This document shows positions 5,615 through 13,440 of a stretch of 13,464 bases of DNA, in pieces. The position numbers were made by a program, and so were the translations under genes. Where the stretch lies: positions 1 through 13,464 of the forward strand of contig JAOZRC010000070.1 in the NCBI GenBank assembly GCA_029940345.1, written 5' to 3'. This DNA comes from Desulfobacterales bacterium. GTDB lineage: Bacteria > Desulfobacterota > Desulfobacteria > Desulfobacterales > JAUCGF01. Each line of letters begins with the position of its first letter. The first letter of the stretch is position 1. The notes under the pieces were generated by a model, which was not told the DNA's origin, did no database searches, and was given only the letters and a program-made list of their open reading frames with translations.

Positions 5615-7288
5615 ATGAGCCAGCCCGCCCAACAACATTCAATCGGTTTTAAAACCATTCAAGCCAAAGTCAGCGCTACTATTATCCTGACAGTGACCTT
5701 CGTCCTGATTTGCCTGTTTTTTTTCGCGTATTGGATAACAAAAAACCAAAAGATCGCCGAATTGAATTCGAAATCCGCAATTATTATGGAACGCCTCGCC
5801 CAAAACATCGTTGAACCCCTATGGAATCTTAATTATGAATTGGCGTCTGAAATCATTGAGGCGGAAATGATTCAGCAAATCGTTTATGCCGTCATCTTTC
5901 AAAAAGAAGACAGCAAGGAAATCAATATCGGTAAAACGAGAGATAAAGGAAGGCGGATCATTGAGCTAAAAACCCGGGTCGTCGGTGATTATAACGTATT
6001 GAAAGAAGTAATTAAGAAAAATGGCGACCGCTTGGGTTTGCTCGAAATCTATTTTACACCCAAGTTTCTGAATGCGGAGATGCGCCAAACTCTGATCATT
6101 TTTATGATTGCCATTATCGTTACGGATATCATCATTTTCTTATCCCTTCATCAGCTTTTAAAAGGATTAATCACCCGGCATATCAACGCGGTCGCCTCGC
6201 GCATCAAGAATATTGCCGAAGGAAAAGGTGATCTTACAGAACGAATTGAAATAACCAATCAAGATGAAATCGGTGAAATGGCCAAAGAGTTGAATGCTTT
6301 CATTGATAATATCCAAAATATTATCCAGGGGATTGCCCGCCACACCAAAGCGCTAACCGCTGCTTCCACGGAACTGTCCGGCCTTGCGACACAATTGGCT
6401 TCCGGCTCACAGGAAACAAGCACCCAGGCGGACACCGTAGCCGGCGCTACTGAGGAAGTATCGACCATTATAAACGGTATGGCCGCTTCAATCGAACAGA
6501 TGAGCATGAACGCGCAAACCGTTTCTTCCAACACAGAGCAGATCTCCCAGAATATGAATATAATTTCCACTTCGATTGAAAATATGTCAATGGCCTTAAA
6601 CAGTGTGGCTGAGAATGCCAAAAAAGGCACGCGCGTTGCGGAAAAAGCGGTGGCGATGTCGGATACAGCCACGGATATGATGACAACCCTGGGGGATGCG
6701 GCTGAAGAGATCGGGAAAGTGACCAATATGATCAAGCGGATAGCCGAACAGACCAATCTTCTGGCGTTGAACGCCACCATTGAAGCGGCTTCGGCCGGAG
6801 ACGCGGGTAAAGGCTTTGCCGTTGTCGCCCATGAGATCAAAGAACTTGCCAATCAAAGCGCTCAGGCGGCGGAAGACATTACCAGGCGGATCGGCGGCGT
6901 TCAGGACAAAACGACCTTGGCGGTTAATGTTATTGCCGATGTGGCTGCGATTATCACTGAAATGAATGCATCAGCGATCAATGTCACTAAAGCGGTGTCC
7001 GAACAGACATTGATGGCCAACGCAATAACAAAGACGGTCTCCCAGGCGAATACCGGTATAAACGGAATCGCTATCGCAATTGCCGAAATTGCCAAAGGTA
7101 CGGATGATATGGCTAAAAATGCGTCTGAAGGCGCTCAGGGCGTCAACGAGGTGTCCGCCAACATCCACGGAATCAACAAGGCGACCGAACAGGCCCATAC
7201 AGGCTCCGAGCAGGTGCGCTCCGCCGCTGCCGATCTGGATGTGGTTGCCGGAAAACTGCGGGAGATGGTTGATCAATTTAAAGTATAG
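5615..7288 (+). CDS. Methyl-accepting chemotaxis protein, short periplasmic sensor
   Basis: A 557-aa chemoreceptor. A membrane segment lies at about 19-42, then a periplasmic region of about 115 residues with 'AQNIVEPLWNLNYE', a motif I associate with membrane sensor proteins. A second membrane segment is at about 158-180, and HAMP at 181-235 ('GDLTERIEITNQDEIGEMAKEL'). The long coiled-coil signalling domain has its tip from E378 ('EQTNLLALNATIEAASAGD...GFAVVAHEIKELANQS'). The NATIEAAS variant differs from the NAAIEAAR of the first receptor, so the two may belong to different signalling classes. It has no C-terminal aromatic pentapeptide (ends DQFKV). The frame is open back to TTG 5534, but the hydrophilic N-terminus before the membrane anchor and the position of ATG 5615 favour this start; the ribosome-binding site is weak. 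recJ follows after 7 nt. Confidence 0.95.
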   Translation: MSQPAQQHSIGFKTIQAKVSATIILTVTFVLICLFFFAYWITKNQKIAELNSKSAIIMERLAQNIVEPLWNLNYELASEIIEAEMIQQIVYAVIFQKEDSKEINIGKTRDKGRRIIELKTRVVGDYNVLKEVIKKNGDRLGLLEIYFTPKFLNAEMRQTLIIFMIAIIVTDIIIFLSLHQLLKGLITRHINAVASRIKNIAEGKGDLTERIEITNQDEIGEMAKELNAFIDNIQNIIQGIARHTKALTAASTELSGLATQLASGSQETSTQADTVAGATEEVSTIINGMAASIEQMSMNAQTVSSNTEQISQNMNIISTSIENMSMALNSVAENAKKGTRVAEKAVAMSDTATDMMTTLGDAAEEIGKVTNMIKRIAEQTNLLALNATIEAASAGDAGKGFAVVAHEIKELANQSAQAAEDITRRIGGVQDKTTLAVNVIADVAAIITEMNASAINVTKAVSEQTLMANAITKTVSQANTGINGIAIAIAEIAKGTDDMAKNASEGAQGVNEVSANIHGINKATEQAHTGSEQVRSAAADLDVVAGKLREMVDQFKV

Positions 7289-7295
7289 ACACAGC

Positions 7296-9029
7296 ATGCA
7301 GCCGAAGTGGAAAATAGAACATCCGGAAAGTGATGCGGCGCAATCATTAAGCCGGCAACTCAATTGTCATCCCGTAGTAGCCGCCGTCCTGGTGAATCGT
7401 AATATCACTACGCCAGAAGAGGCGCGCGCTTTTCTGAAGCCTTCACTCACCAACTTGCGATCGCCTTTCCTGTTAAAAGACATTGACGCTGCAACCAAAC
7501 GTATTGCAACGGCTATCCTTCGACATGAAAAAATATTGCTTTTCGGGGATTACGATGTGGACGGCGTTACCGGAACCGCCATTCTGCTTGATTTTTTACA
7601 GCATGCGGATGCGGATGTATCCTATTACCTGCCTCACCGAACGAAAGAGGGCTACAGTCTTCAACATGCGCATATCACCGATTATGTCATTCCCCAGGGC
7701 TTTAATCTTATTATTACGACGGATTGTGGTGCCGGCAGTCACCAGGCGGTTGCCGCCGCCCAGGATGCCGGTGTTGATGTGATCATTACAGATCACCATA
7801 TTGCCGGAGACACACTGCCACCAGCCTTGGCCGTGATTAATCCCCAGCGAAAGGATTGCAACGCCGGTTTCGGCCATTTAGCCGGTGTGGGGGTCACTTT
7901 TTACCTGCTTATCGCCCTAAGAAAGTACTTACGGGATCATGGTTTCTGGACCGACAAACCGGAGCCTAATCTTAAAGATTATTGCGATTTAGTTGCTCTT
8001 GGCACCATTGCGGATATTACGCCGCTTGTGGCTGAAAACCGTATCTTAACCGATGCCGGCATCGATCTTATTAATTTGAAAAAGCGAATCGGCGTCAAAG
8101 CATTGATTGAAGCCAGCGGTTTGAAGAATCAGCCAGCCAATGCGGAAGATGTCGCTTTCAAATTGGCTCCTCGCATAAATGCCGCAGGCCGCATGGAACA
8201 TGCCGGTATGGCGGTGGAGCTTTTCACAACTAAGAATTTGTCAAAGGCCCGGCAAATTGCTAAAAAGTTAAGCGATCTGAACCTTAAACGACGTGAAACC
8301 GAAAAAGCGATCCTCACTGAAATAGAAGAATATTTAGAGAGTGCGCCGGATGTGCTTTTAAATAAATCAATTGTGCTATCGGATCTGCATTCGCCGCGTC
8401 AGTGGAATGCGGGCATCATGGGGATTGTGGCGTCAAGGCTGGTGCAAAAATATTTTCGGCCGGTTGTGCTGATCGCTTTCCAAAATGGAGCGGGTAAAGG
8501 CTCGGGACGAAGCATCCCCGGATTTAATCTTTACAATGGGCTTGCGGCGTGTTCGGATATGTTGGATTCTTTCGGCGGCCATGCAATGGCCGCGGGGTTA
8601 AAAATTCAAACGAATCAGTTGGCTCTTTTTGGGGAAGCATTTGATACGGTTGTTCGGCAAAAAACCGTTTCTGATGATTTCACGCCAATCTTGACGATTG
8701 ATCACGAACTGAATTTTGACGATATTGATGCGCCCTTAATCAATGGCCTTGAAACATTGAAGCCATTTGGCCAAGGCAATCCCGAACCGCTTTTTATGGC
8801 GCGCAACATCATGGTGGTTTCATCCAAAATTGTCGGGCAAAACCACAGGAAAATGATTCTCAGCCAGTCCGGGCAGTATACCCAAAAACGATTTGCAGCC
8901 ATTCAGTTCAACATTGACGCTTGTGATAGTCTTCCGGATGCTTTTGACCAGATTGCTTTTCGCCTGCGATGGAACTTCTGGAATAACACGAAAACAATGC
9001 AAATGGTGATTGAAGCGATTCAAGTATGA
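7296..9029 (+). CDS. recJ: Single-stranded-DNA-specific exonuclease RecJ
   Basis: A 577-aa 5'-3' single-strand DNA exonuclease acting in RecF-pathway recombination, base-excision and mismatch repair. All DHH-family motifs are present: 'GDYDVDG' with D85, D87 and D89 as metal ligands, 'TDCG' (D143), 'TDHH' (D166-H168) and 'GTIADITPL' (D240). The DHHA1 domain has 'GSGRSIPGFNLY' and 'GGHAMAAG' (GGH 427-429). An OB-fold-like C-terminus follows ('PFGQGNPEPLF'). Length is normal. ATG 7296 is chosen because the open frame before it is only an out-of-frame reading of the chemoreceptor gene; homology starts near 'VAAVLVNRNI'. There is no good ribosome-binding site, and the start is 7 nt after the mcp stop, so translation is probably coupled. 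The TGA stop is the first triplet of an inverted-repeat element. Confidence 0.96.
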   Translation: MQPKWKIEHPESDAAQSLSRQLNCHPVVAAVLVNRNITTPEEARAFLKPSLTNLRSPFLLKDIDAATKRIATAILRHEKILLFGDYDVDGVTGTAILLDFLQHADADVSYYLPHRTKEGYSLQHAHITDYVIPQGFNLIITTDCGAGSHQAVAAAQDAGVDVIITDHHIAGDTLPPALAVINPQRKDCNAGFGHLAGVGVTFYLLIALRKYLRDHGFWTDKPEPNLKDYCDLVALGTIADITPLVAENRILTDAGIDLINLKKRIGVKALIEASGLKNQPANAEDVAFKLAPRINAAGRMEHAGMAVELFTTKNLSKARQIAKKLSDLNLKRRETEKAILTEIEEYLESAPDVLLNKSIVLSDLHSPRQWNAGIMGIVASRLVQKYFRPVVLIAFQNGAGKGSGRSIPGFNLYNGLAACSDMLDSFGGHAMAAGLKIQTNQLALFGEAFDTVVRQKTVSDDFTPILTIDHELNFDDIDAPLINGLETLKPFGQGNPEPLFMARNIMVVSSKIVGQNHRKMILSQSGQYTQKRFAAIQFNIDACDSLPDAFDQIAFRLRWNFWNNTKTMQMVIEAIQV

Positions 9030-9138
9030 CGGTTTCGTGAAAAGTCTGAAAATCATCCTTTTGATGATTTCAAACTCAATTAATTCAGATATTTGCAAAG
9101 TTAATTTGGGGGATTTTTGACTTTTTACGAATCCATCA
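9027..9138. repeat. MITE-like inverted-repeat element at the recJ stop
   Basis: The ends tgacggtttcgtgaaaagtc (9027-9046) and gactttttacgaatccatca (9119-9138) are inverted copies matching at 17 of 20 positions. Inside is a smaller 8-bp stem, aaatcatc/gatgattt (9050-9057 with 9063-9070), that could act as a weak terminator for recJ. I recall similar 'ttcgtaaaaagtc' inverted repeats in Desulfobacterales genomes. The left end supplies the recJ stop codon. No transposase is encoded. Confidence 0.7.
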
Positions 9139-9144
9139 AGTATG

Positions 9145-9278
9145 AATGCCAATTAAGGGTTGAAATTTTCGGATGCAATAAAAACAATGGGTTACGGCGG
9201 GTTACGCCAGAGCATTGACCGAAACAGGCTTGTAACACCCTGAATTTACACAGTCAGATTCAACCCTTAATTCGCATT
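9145..9278. repeat. Second MITE-like inverted-repeat element
   Basis: A perfect 14-bp inverted pair, aattaagggttgaa (9151-9164) and ttcaacccttaatt (9259-9272), extends to about 20 bp with one mismatch. It encloses 94 nt of non-coding DNA including a tandem-like 'gggttacggcgggttacgcc'. It abuts the previous element almost without a gap. No coding content. Confidence 0.7.
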
Positions 9279-9475
9279 ATGAGTTCCAAATTATCACCGC
9301 CGAATGAATTTTGAACATTTTCCTTGCAATCTGCTGTTGATTGGCATAATCAGATTTTCAAAGTATTTTGATTTTGGCTTTCCAGGCAGTACCCGCAAGC
9401 TGAAGCTTGCATTCCTTTATTCTGGAAAACAAAAATTGTCAGTATTTAAACCGATTTCAAACAGGATGGGCTACT
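9279..9475. other. Non-coding stretch before the small helical protein gene
   Basis: Mostly AT-rich DNA with no convincing gene. The only structure seen is a 7-bp palindrome gcaagct-ga-agcttgc at 9395-9410, a word common in dispersed bacterial repeats. A promoter for the following gene presumably lies here, but I could not place one with confidence. With the two repeat elements upstream, the gene-free gap from recJ is about 450 bases. Confidence 0.5.
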
Positions 9476-9895
9476 ATGGGGAAAATTTTCAGACCCAGTA
9501 ATCGCGAAGCCATCATTATATCAAAAATCGAATCATCCAAAGAATATGCGCGTAAACAAGCGATTCATAAAATAAGAGATTGCATTGATCTTCTTTCCAA
9601 TGCGATCGTGACAAAACTTGTCGAAAGCGAGCTCATTGAGACCACGAATAAAAATGCCATCGAAGAACAGACGATGAAATGCCTGGAAAAAATGATGCAC
9701 GCTGAAAGCTTCGATATTGAATATCAAGTGGCGCCTTTTAAGCATGTCGTCCAACAAGCCCATATTGTCAGTCTTTATGTGACCGCTTTTGTCATTGAAC
9801 AGCTAATTAAGCATAAAGATGTCATTGATATTTTTGGCTCCGATATTGATATTTATCGCTGTATTAACACCCAGGTAATAAAATATCTGCCCTGA
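9476..9895 (+). CDS. Small helical protein of unknown function
   Basis: A 139-aa protein I do not recognise. It begins MGKIFRPSNREAIIISKIES and appears almost entirely helical, mixed charged and hydrophobic, without signal peptide or clear membrane segment, and without an obvious catalytic motif. The ATG at 9476 is preferred over upstream in-frame codons because agga (9463-9466) sits 9 nt before it and the upstream residues look non-coding. It ends 28 nt before the RNase Z-like gene on the same strand, so the two probably form one transcript. Context suggests a regulator or partner of that enzyme, but this is only an inference. A perfect 15-bp palindrome overlaps its stop codon. Confidence 0.75.
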   Translation: MGKIFRPSNREAIIISKIESSKEYARKQAIHKIRDCIDLLSNAIVTKLVESELIETTNKNAIEEQTMKCLEKMMHAESFDIEYQVAPFKHVVQQAHIVSLYVTAFVIEQLIKHKDVIDIFGSDIDIYRCINTQVIKYLP

Positions 9896-9906
9896 TTTTA
9901 AATCAG
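9892..9906. promoter_or_regulatory. Perfect 15-bp palindrome at a gene junction
   Basis: The sequence ctgattttaaatcag is a 7-bp inverted repeat around one base. It overlaps the stop codon of the small helical protein gene and lies 18 nt before the start of the next gene. The single-base centre is too tight for an RNA hairpin loop without opening inner pairs, so a dimeric-protein operator is as plausible as a structure. Possibly chance. Confidence 0.3.
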
Positions 9907-9923
9907 CGTTCAATTCAGCGACA

Positions 9924-10970
9924 ATGCGCCCTTCATTTTATCCCAGGCTCGTTAACGGTCCTTTTGGTGATCCCAGCTTATATGTAACTTTTCTTTTTGA
10001 AAAGCAAGCCATGCTTTTTGACCTTGGCGATATCAGTGCGCTTTCAACCCGGGATATTCTTAAAACAGACCATGTTTTTGTTACGCACACCCATATAGAT
10101 CATTTTATCGGGTTTGACAGATTGCTGCGTTTGTTTATAGGACGAAACAAAACCCTTTTTATTTACGGTCCATCCGGAATTTTAAAAAATTTGGAGGGTA
10201 AACTTGCCGCTTACACCTGGAACCTGGTGGATCATTACAACAATGCGTTGGTGTTGATTGCCACCGAAGTGCATTCGTCCTATCTGATTGAGCAACGGTA
10301 TGCTTGCAATAACCGGTTTTTACCGACCCATCCTCCGGTGCGGCGCGCGTTTAGCGATATTCTTTTACAAACTCCTACATTATCAGTTACTACTGTTATT
10401 CTCGACCACGGCATTCCCTGTCTCGGATTTGCCCTAAAAGAACGCTTTCATGTCAATATTAACAAGGAACGTCTCCGAAAGCACGGGCTTGCTGTCGGTC
10501 CTTGGCTGAAAACGTTTAAGCAAGCCTTATTTGATGAACCGAACCTGGAAACCCTTGAAACGGTGCTTGATGTCCCCACGGCGGATGCGGGGGCGTTTTC
10601 TGATCAACCGACAATCAGACAATGGCAATTAGGCGATTTGGCCAAGGAGATCGCGATGATTACGCCAGGGCAGAAACTGGTATACGTTGCGGATATCATT
10701 TACCATTCAGCCAATGCCGCTAAAGTGGTCGCGCTTGCCCGGGATGCGGATGTGATGTTTATCGAATCCGCTTTTTTGGAAAAGGACCGAAACGTCCGCG
10801 GCGCCCAATATCATCTGACGGCCAAACAGGCCGGAACGCTGGCTGCATTGGCCGGAGTCAAAAATTTTACGCTTTTTCATTTTTCGCCGCGCTATCGTGG
10901 TCTGGAACAACTTCTGACAGACGAAGCCTGGGAAGCGCAGTTGAACATCGAACAATCGAACATCAAATAA
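9924..10970 (+). CDS. RNase Z-like metallo-beta-lactamase-fold hydrolase
   Basis: A 348-aa cytoplasmic zinc hydrolase related to RNase Z, which trims tRNA 3' ends. The zinc-binding set is complete: H55-T-H57-I-D59-H60 ('THTHIDH'), H162 in 'ILDHGIPCLGF', D257 in 'VYVADI', and H319 in 'HFSPRY'; the RNase Z catalytic-type histidine is H297 in 'YHLTAKQA'. The 'DHGIPxLGF' and 'FHFSPRY' motifs point to RNase Z rather than generic lactamases. It differs from classical RNase Z in the N-terminus (MRPSFYPRLVNGPFGDPSLY) and in a long insert around 90-160 ('KLAAYTWNLVDHY'), a form I associate with Desulfobacterota and Geobacter relatives. It may therefore process tRNA or another RNA. ATG 9924 has no clear ribosome-binding site, but the N-terminus fits the family. 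The gene follows a small helical-protein gene by 28 nt. Confidence 0.9.
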   Translation: MRPSFYPRLVNGPFGDPSLYVTFLFEKQAMLFDLGDISALSTRDILKTDHVFVTHTHIDHFIGFDRLLRLFIGRNKTLFIYGPSGILKNLEGKLAAYTWNLVDHYNNALVLIATEVHSSYLIEQRYACNNRFLPTHPPVRRAFSDILLQTPTLSVTTVILDHGIPCLGFALKERFHVNINKERLRKHGLAVGPWLKTFKQALFDEPNLETLETVLDVPTADAGAFSDQPTIRQWQLGDLAKEIAMITPGQKLVYVADIIYHSANAAKVVALARDADVMFIESAFLEKDRNVRGAQYHLTAKQAGTLAALAGVKNFTLFHFSPRYRGLEQLLTDEAWEAQLNIEQSNIK

Positions 10971-11006
10971 TGAATACTGACACCCGATATCTGAACACTT
11001 AGATCA

Positions 11007-13301
11007 ATGCTCTATTTTTTTTTAACATTCAATATCGTCCTTTTATTAGCCGGTCTGATAGCATTGCGCCTCCGGGGAGGTAGAGATGGTGAGACGAGGA
11101 TCAAATCAACCCACGGTGATCGGAAATTTTCGATAGCACTGGTGCGGGTCCTGGTGGGACTGCCGCTTATGGCGGCACAGTATTTCTATATTGCCTATTA
11201 TTATCAAAGTTATATAACGCCTGACTTGCAAACGCCGATATTACCGCTTTTCACGCCCGATGTGCTTCCGCTTATGCCGGAACCGCATATTGCCTATTTT
11301 CAAGAACAATTATTACCATTTATCCCTTTTTTCGAAATGGTGTTCACGCTTTTATGGTTTGGCATTGCATGTCAACTGCATAGCACTCTAACACCCCAAT
11401 CTCCTGAAACTCGGCACCGAATTTTGACCCACTTGGGTAGCCAAATCGCAATTTGGGGGGGATTGCCGCTTATCGGAATTTTGTTTTTTGATCAGTTTGG
11501 TAAAATTGAAACATTGCTCCGCACGAATTCAGTCGTTTTCCCTCCCTACAGCCTGTTTTTTTTTACGGATATGTTACTCCTGCTATCCATGTTGTTTATG
11601 GCCTGGCGATTGGAAAACTTCTGGCGATGTTTGTCATCGGTGCAACGTTGGGAATATAAATATTGGGTTATTGGGGGTTACCTGGTGTGCGGCGCATTGG
11701 CATGGACCGCTTCCTATCGGTTTATGTACCACCAACTTGTGTTGCGGCATTTTTGGTTGCTGGCCGCGTCGCTGATGTTCGGATGGGCGTTAATGTTTTA
11801 CGCCACAGCGCGTCATCGACTGCTCAACCGCAAAATTTATATCTCACGCAAGGTTGTCTATTCATTTGTCGCACCGTTTGTATTCGGTTTGTATCTGACG
11901 CTATTGGGCTTGGTTGTTTTCGCAATGCGCCTTTGGGGATGGGAATTTCCTTTTGTCTTAAAATGGATGCTATTTATCATTGGCCTGGTGACGCTGATAG
12001 TAATTGCCTTTTCTGTAACCCTTCGCCGTAAGATCAAATTTTTTATCAGCACCCATTTCTATGTGAACAAGTATGAATACCGGGATGAATGGCTGGCCTT
12101 TTCGCGGCGTCTTCAAGGTGTGTTAACAGAAACGGAAGTGGTCAAGGCGCTGTATAAGGTGTTGGCCGACAGTCTTTACACGCAAAATGTTTGCATTTGG
12201 TTGGGAGATAATAAGCAGGGCTATCGTCTTGCCATCTCGGGCGAAAAAACCAAAAGCAAATTAAGTGGCGTGTATCATTTGGATTCGGATGATCCCCTGA
12301 TAGACTATCTCAAAAACAATCAACACTATTATCGGATAGAAGATAAAAAAAAGCAGCTTGCCAAGACGCCTGAGCTTGAAGAATACAGTATTGTGACCCA
12401 ACTTGATCTGGTTCTGTTTATGCCATTGATGATCGGAGAAAAGATGCTGGGATTGATCGCCCTTGGACCGGAATATACGCGTGGAAAGTACGGAACGGAT
12501 GATTTTGACCTGTTGACGGCCCTGGGAACCCAAACCGCCTCAGCCCTTTTGGCCGTGCGTATGGCCGAAGAACTGGCTTTGATGCGAGAGCAAAAAGCCG
12601 TTGATATTATGTCCGCATTTATTTTACATGATGTTAAAAATGCGGCCGGCATGCTTTCCCTGATTCGCCAAAATGCGCCCGACTACATGGATGATCCCGA
12701 ATTTCAAAAGGACATGTTGGAAACAATTGATGATGCGCTCAAGAGAATGGCCAAAGTGCAGACAGGGCTGCAAACCCTCAAAGGTGAAATCACACCGAAT
12801 CTGCAAGATGTGGACCTTGAGCAACTTTTAACGAAAAGCCTTCAAAGATTGAAGAAAAGACTGCAAGGGCTTTCAATTGATTTTACCTGTGAAAAGCCCA
12901 TTCGGATCAGAACCGACGTTGATCTTTTACACAGTATTTTGGAAAATTTGTTGCTAAATGCGCTGGAAGCGGGTGGTGACAACGCCCAAGTAAAAATTCG
13001 ATGCTACAATGACAGCAACCGCAAAGCCGTTATTGAGGTTGTCGATAACGGCCCTGGTCTGCCTTCCGAATTGTTGCCCAATGCCATTTTTGAGCCCTTT
13101 AAAACAACCAAGCCCAAAGGCAGCGGCATCGGTCTCTGGCAGGTGGAACAGATAATCAAAAGTTTGGAAGGAACCATTTCTGCTGTAAATTGTCCGGCAG
13201 GTGGAGCCCAATTTACAGTATGCTTGCCAATTAAGGCTACCAACCTACGACTGTCTTGCGCGTTGCGTCATCGGGTGAATATTCTGATATGCACCCAATG
13301 A
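11007..13301 (+). CDS. PrsK-like membrane sensor histidine kinase
   Basis: A 764-aa inner-membrane sensor kinase closely resembling PrsK, the kinase linked to the XrtA/PEP-CTERM exosortase and exopolysaccharide system. About nine membrane segments fill residues 1-340. The link 'RRKIKFFISTHFYVNKYEYRDEW' leads to a GAF-like domain (about 365-525). The phosphorylation site is H541 in 'FILHDVKNAAGMLSL', followed by 'DPEFQKDMLET'. The ATPase domain has an N box near 645 ('ENLLLNALEAG'), G1 near 679 ('DNGPGLP') and G2 near 705 ('GSGIGLWQV'). It would phosphorylate a PrsR-type regulator, but none is in this window. Homology should end near 'CLPIK' (residue 743). The last 21 residues look unrelated, and residues 753-764 are encoded by a palindrome at 13264-13305. 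There is no clear ribosome-binding site at 11007, but the hydrophobic N-terminus suits this start. Confidence 0.92.
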   Translation: MLYFFLTFNIVLLLAGLIALRLRGGRDGETRIKSTHGDRKFSIALVRVLVGLPLMAAQYFYIAYYYQSYITPDLQTPILPLFTPDVLPLMPEPHIAYFQEQLLPFIPFFEMVFTLLWFGIACQLHSTLTPQSPETRHRILTHLGSQIAIWGGLPLIGILFFDQFGKIETLLRTNSVVFPPYSLFFFTDMLLLLSMLFMAWRLENFWRCLSSVQRWEYKYWVIGGYLVCGALAWTASYRFMYHQLVLRHFWLLAASLMFGWALMFYATARHRLLNRKIYISRKVVYSFVAPFVFGLYLTLLGLVVFAMRLWGWEFPFVLKWMLFIIGLVTLIVIAFSVTLRRKIKFFISTHFYVNKYEYRDEWLAFSRRLQGVLTETEVVKALYKVLADSLYTQNVCIWLGDNKQGYRLAISGEKTKSKLSGVYHLDSDDPLIDYLKNNQHYYRIEDKKKQLAKTPELEEYSIVTQLDLVLFMPLMIGEKMLGLIALGPEYTRGKYGTDDFDLLTALGTQTASALLAVRMAEELALMREQKAVDIMSAFILHDVKNAAGMLSLIRQNAPDYMDDPEFQKDMLETIDDALKRMAKVQTGLQTLKGEITPNLQDVDLEQLLTKSLQRLKKRLQGLSIDFTCEKPIRIRTDVDLLHSILENLLLNALEAGGDNAQVKIRCYNDSNRKAVIEVVDNGPGLPSELLPNAIFEPFKTTKPKGSGIGLWQVEQIIKSLEGTISAVNCPAGGAQFTVCLPIKATNLRLSCALRHRVNILICTQ

Positions 13302-13305
13302 TGCG
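13264..13305 (+). repeat. Palindrome covering the kinase stop codon
   Basis: The left arm tgcgtcatcgggtg (13264-13277) pairs with 13292-13305 (cacccaatgatgcg) across a 14-nt loop, with a single C/A mismatch and two wobble pairs as RNA. It includes the kinase stop TGA (13299-13301). No T-run follows, so it looks like an inserted palindromic repeat rather than a standard terminator, although it could attenuate transcription. Confidence 0.65.
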
Positions 13306-13408
13306 CCTTGAATATGAACCTAAACCCTTCGCAATTTCTGCTTAATTTTCTGAACGTCCGGAGTTGCTTACTCATTTGAGCGCAACCTTTTTGTGTATAT
13401 TGCGCCAT

Positions 13409-13440
13409 GTAGGGTGGGTGAAGCGTAACGAAACCCACCG
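13409..13440. repeat. Dispersed 'agggtgggtgaagcgtaacg' repeat
   Basis: An imperfect palindrome with arms ggtgggt (13413-13419) and acccacc (13433-13439). The words are those of a repeat widespread in intergenic DNA of Proteobacteria and related phyla. It may continue past the end of the window. Between the kinase and this repeat (13302-13408) I see nothing coding. Confidence 0.6.

Noticed and set aside
7080..7295. Long N-terminal extension of RecJ
   Set aside because: It is an alternative-frame reading of the chemoreceptor gene; RecJ homology and normal length begin near 7296.
9304..9501. 65-codon ORF before the small helical protein
   Set aside because: No ribosome-binding site, no recognisable features, and it overlaps the better supported start at 9476.
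9924..10970. Ordinary beta-lactamase or glyoxalase II
   Set aside because: The DHG, YHLT and HFSPRY motifs and their order match the RNase Z branch of the fold.
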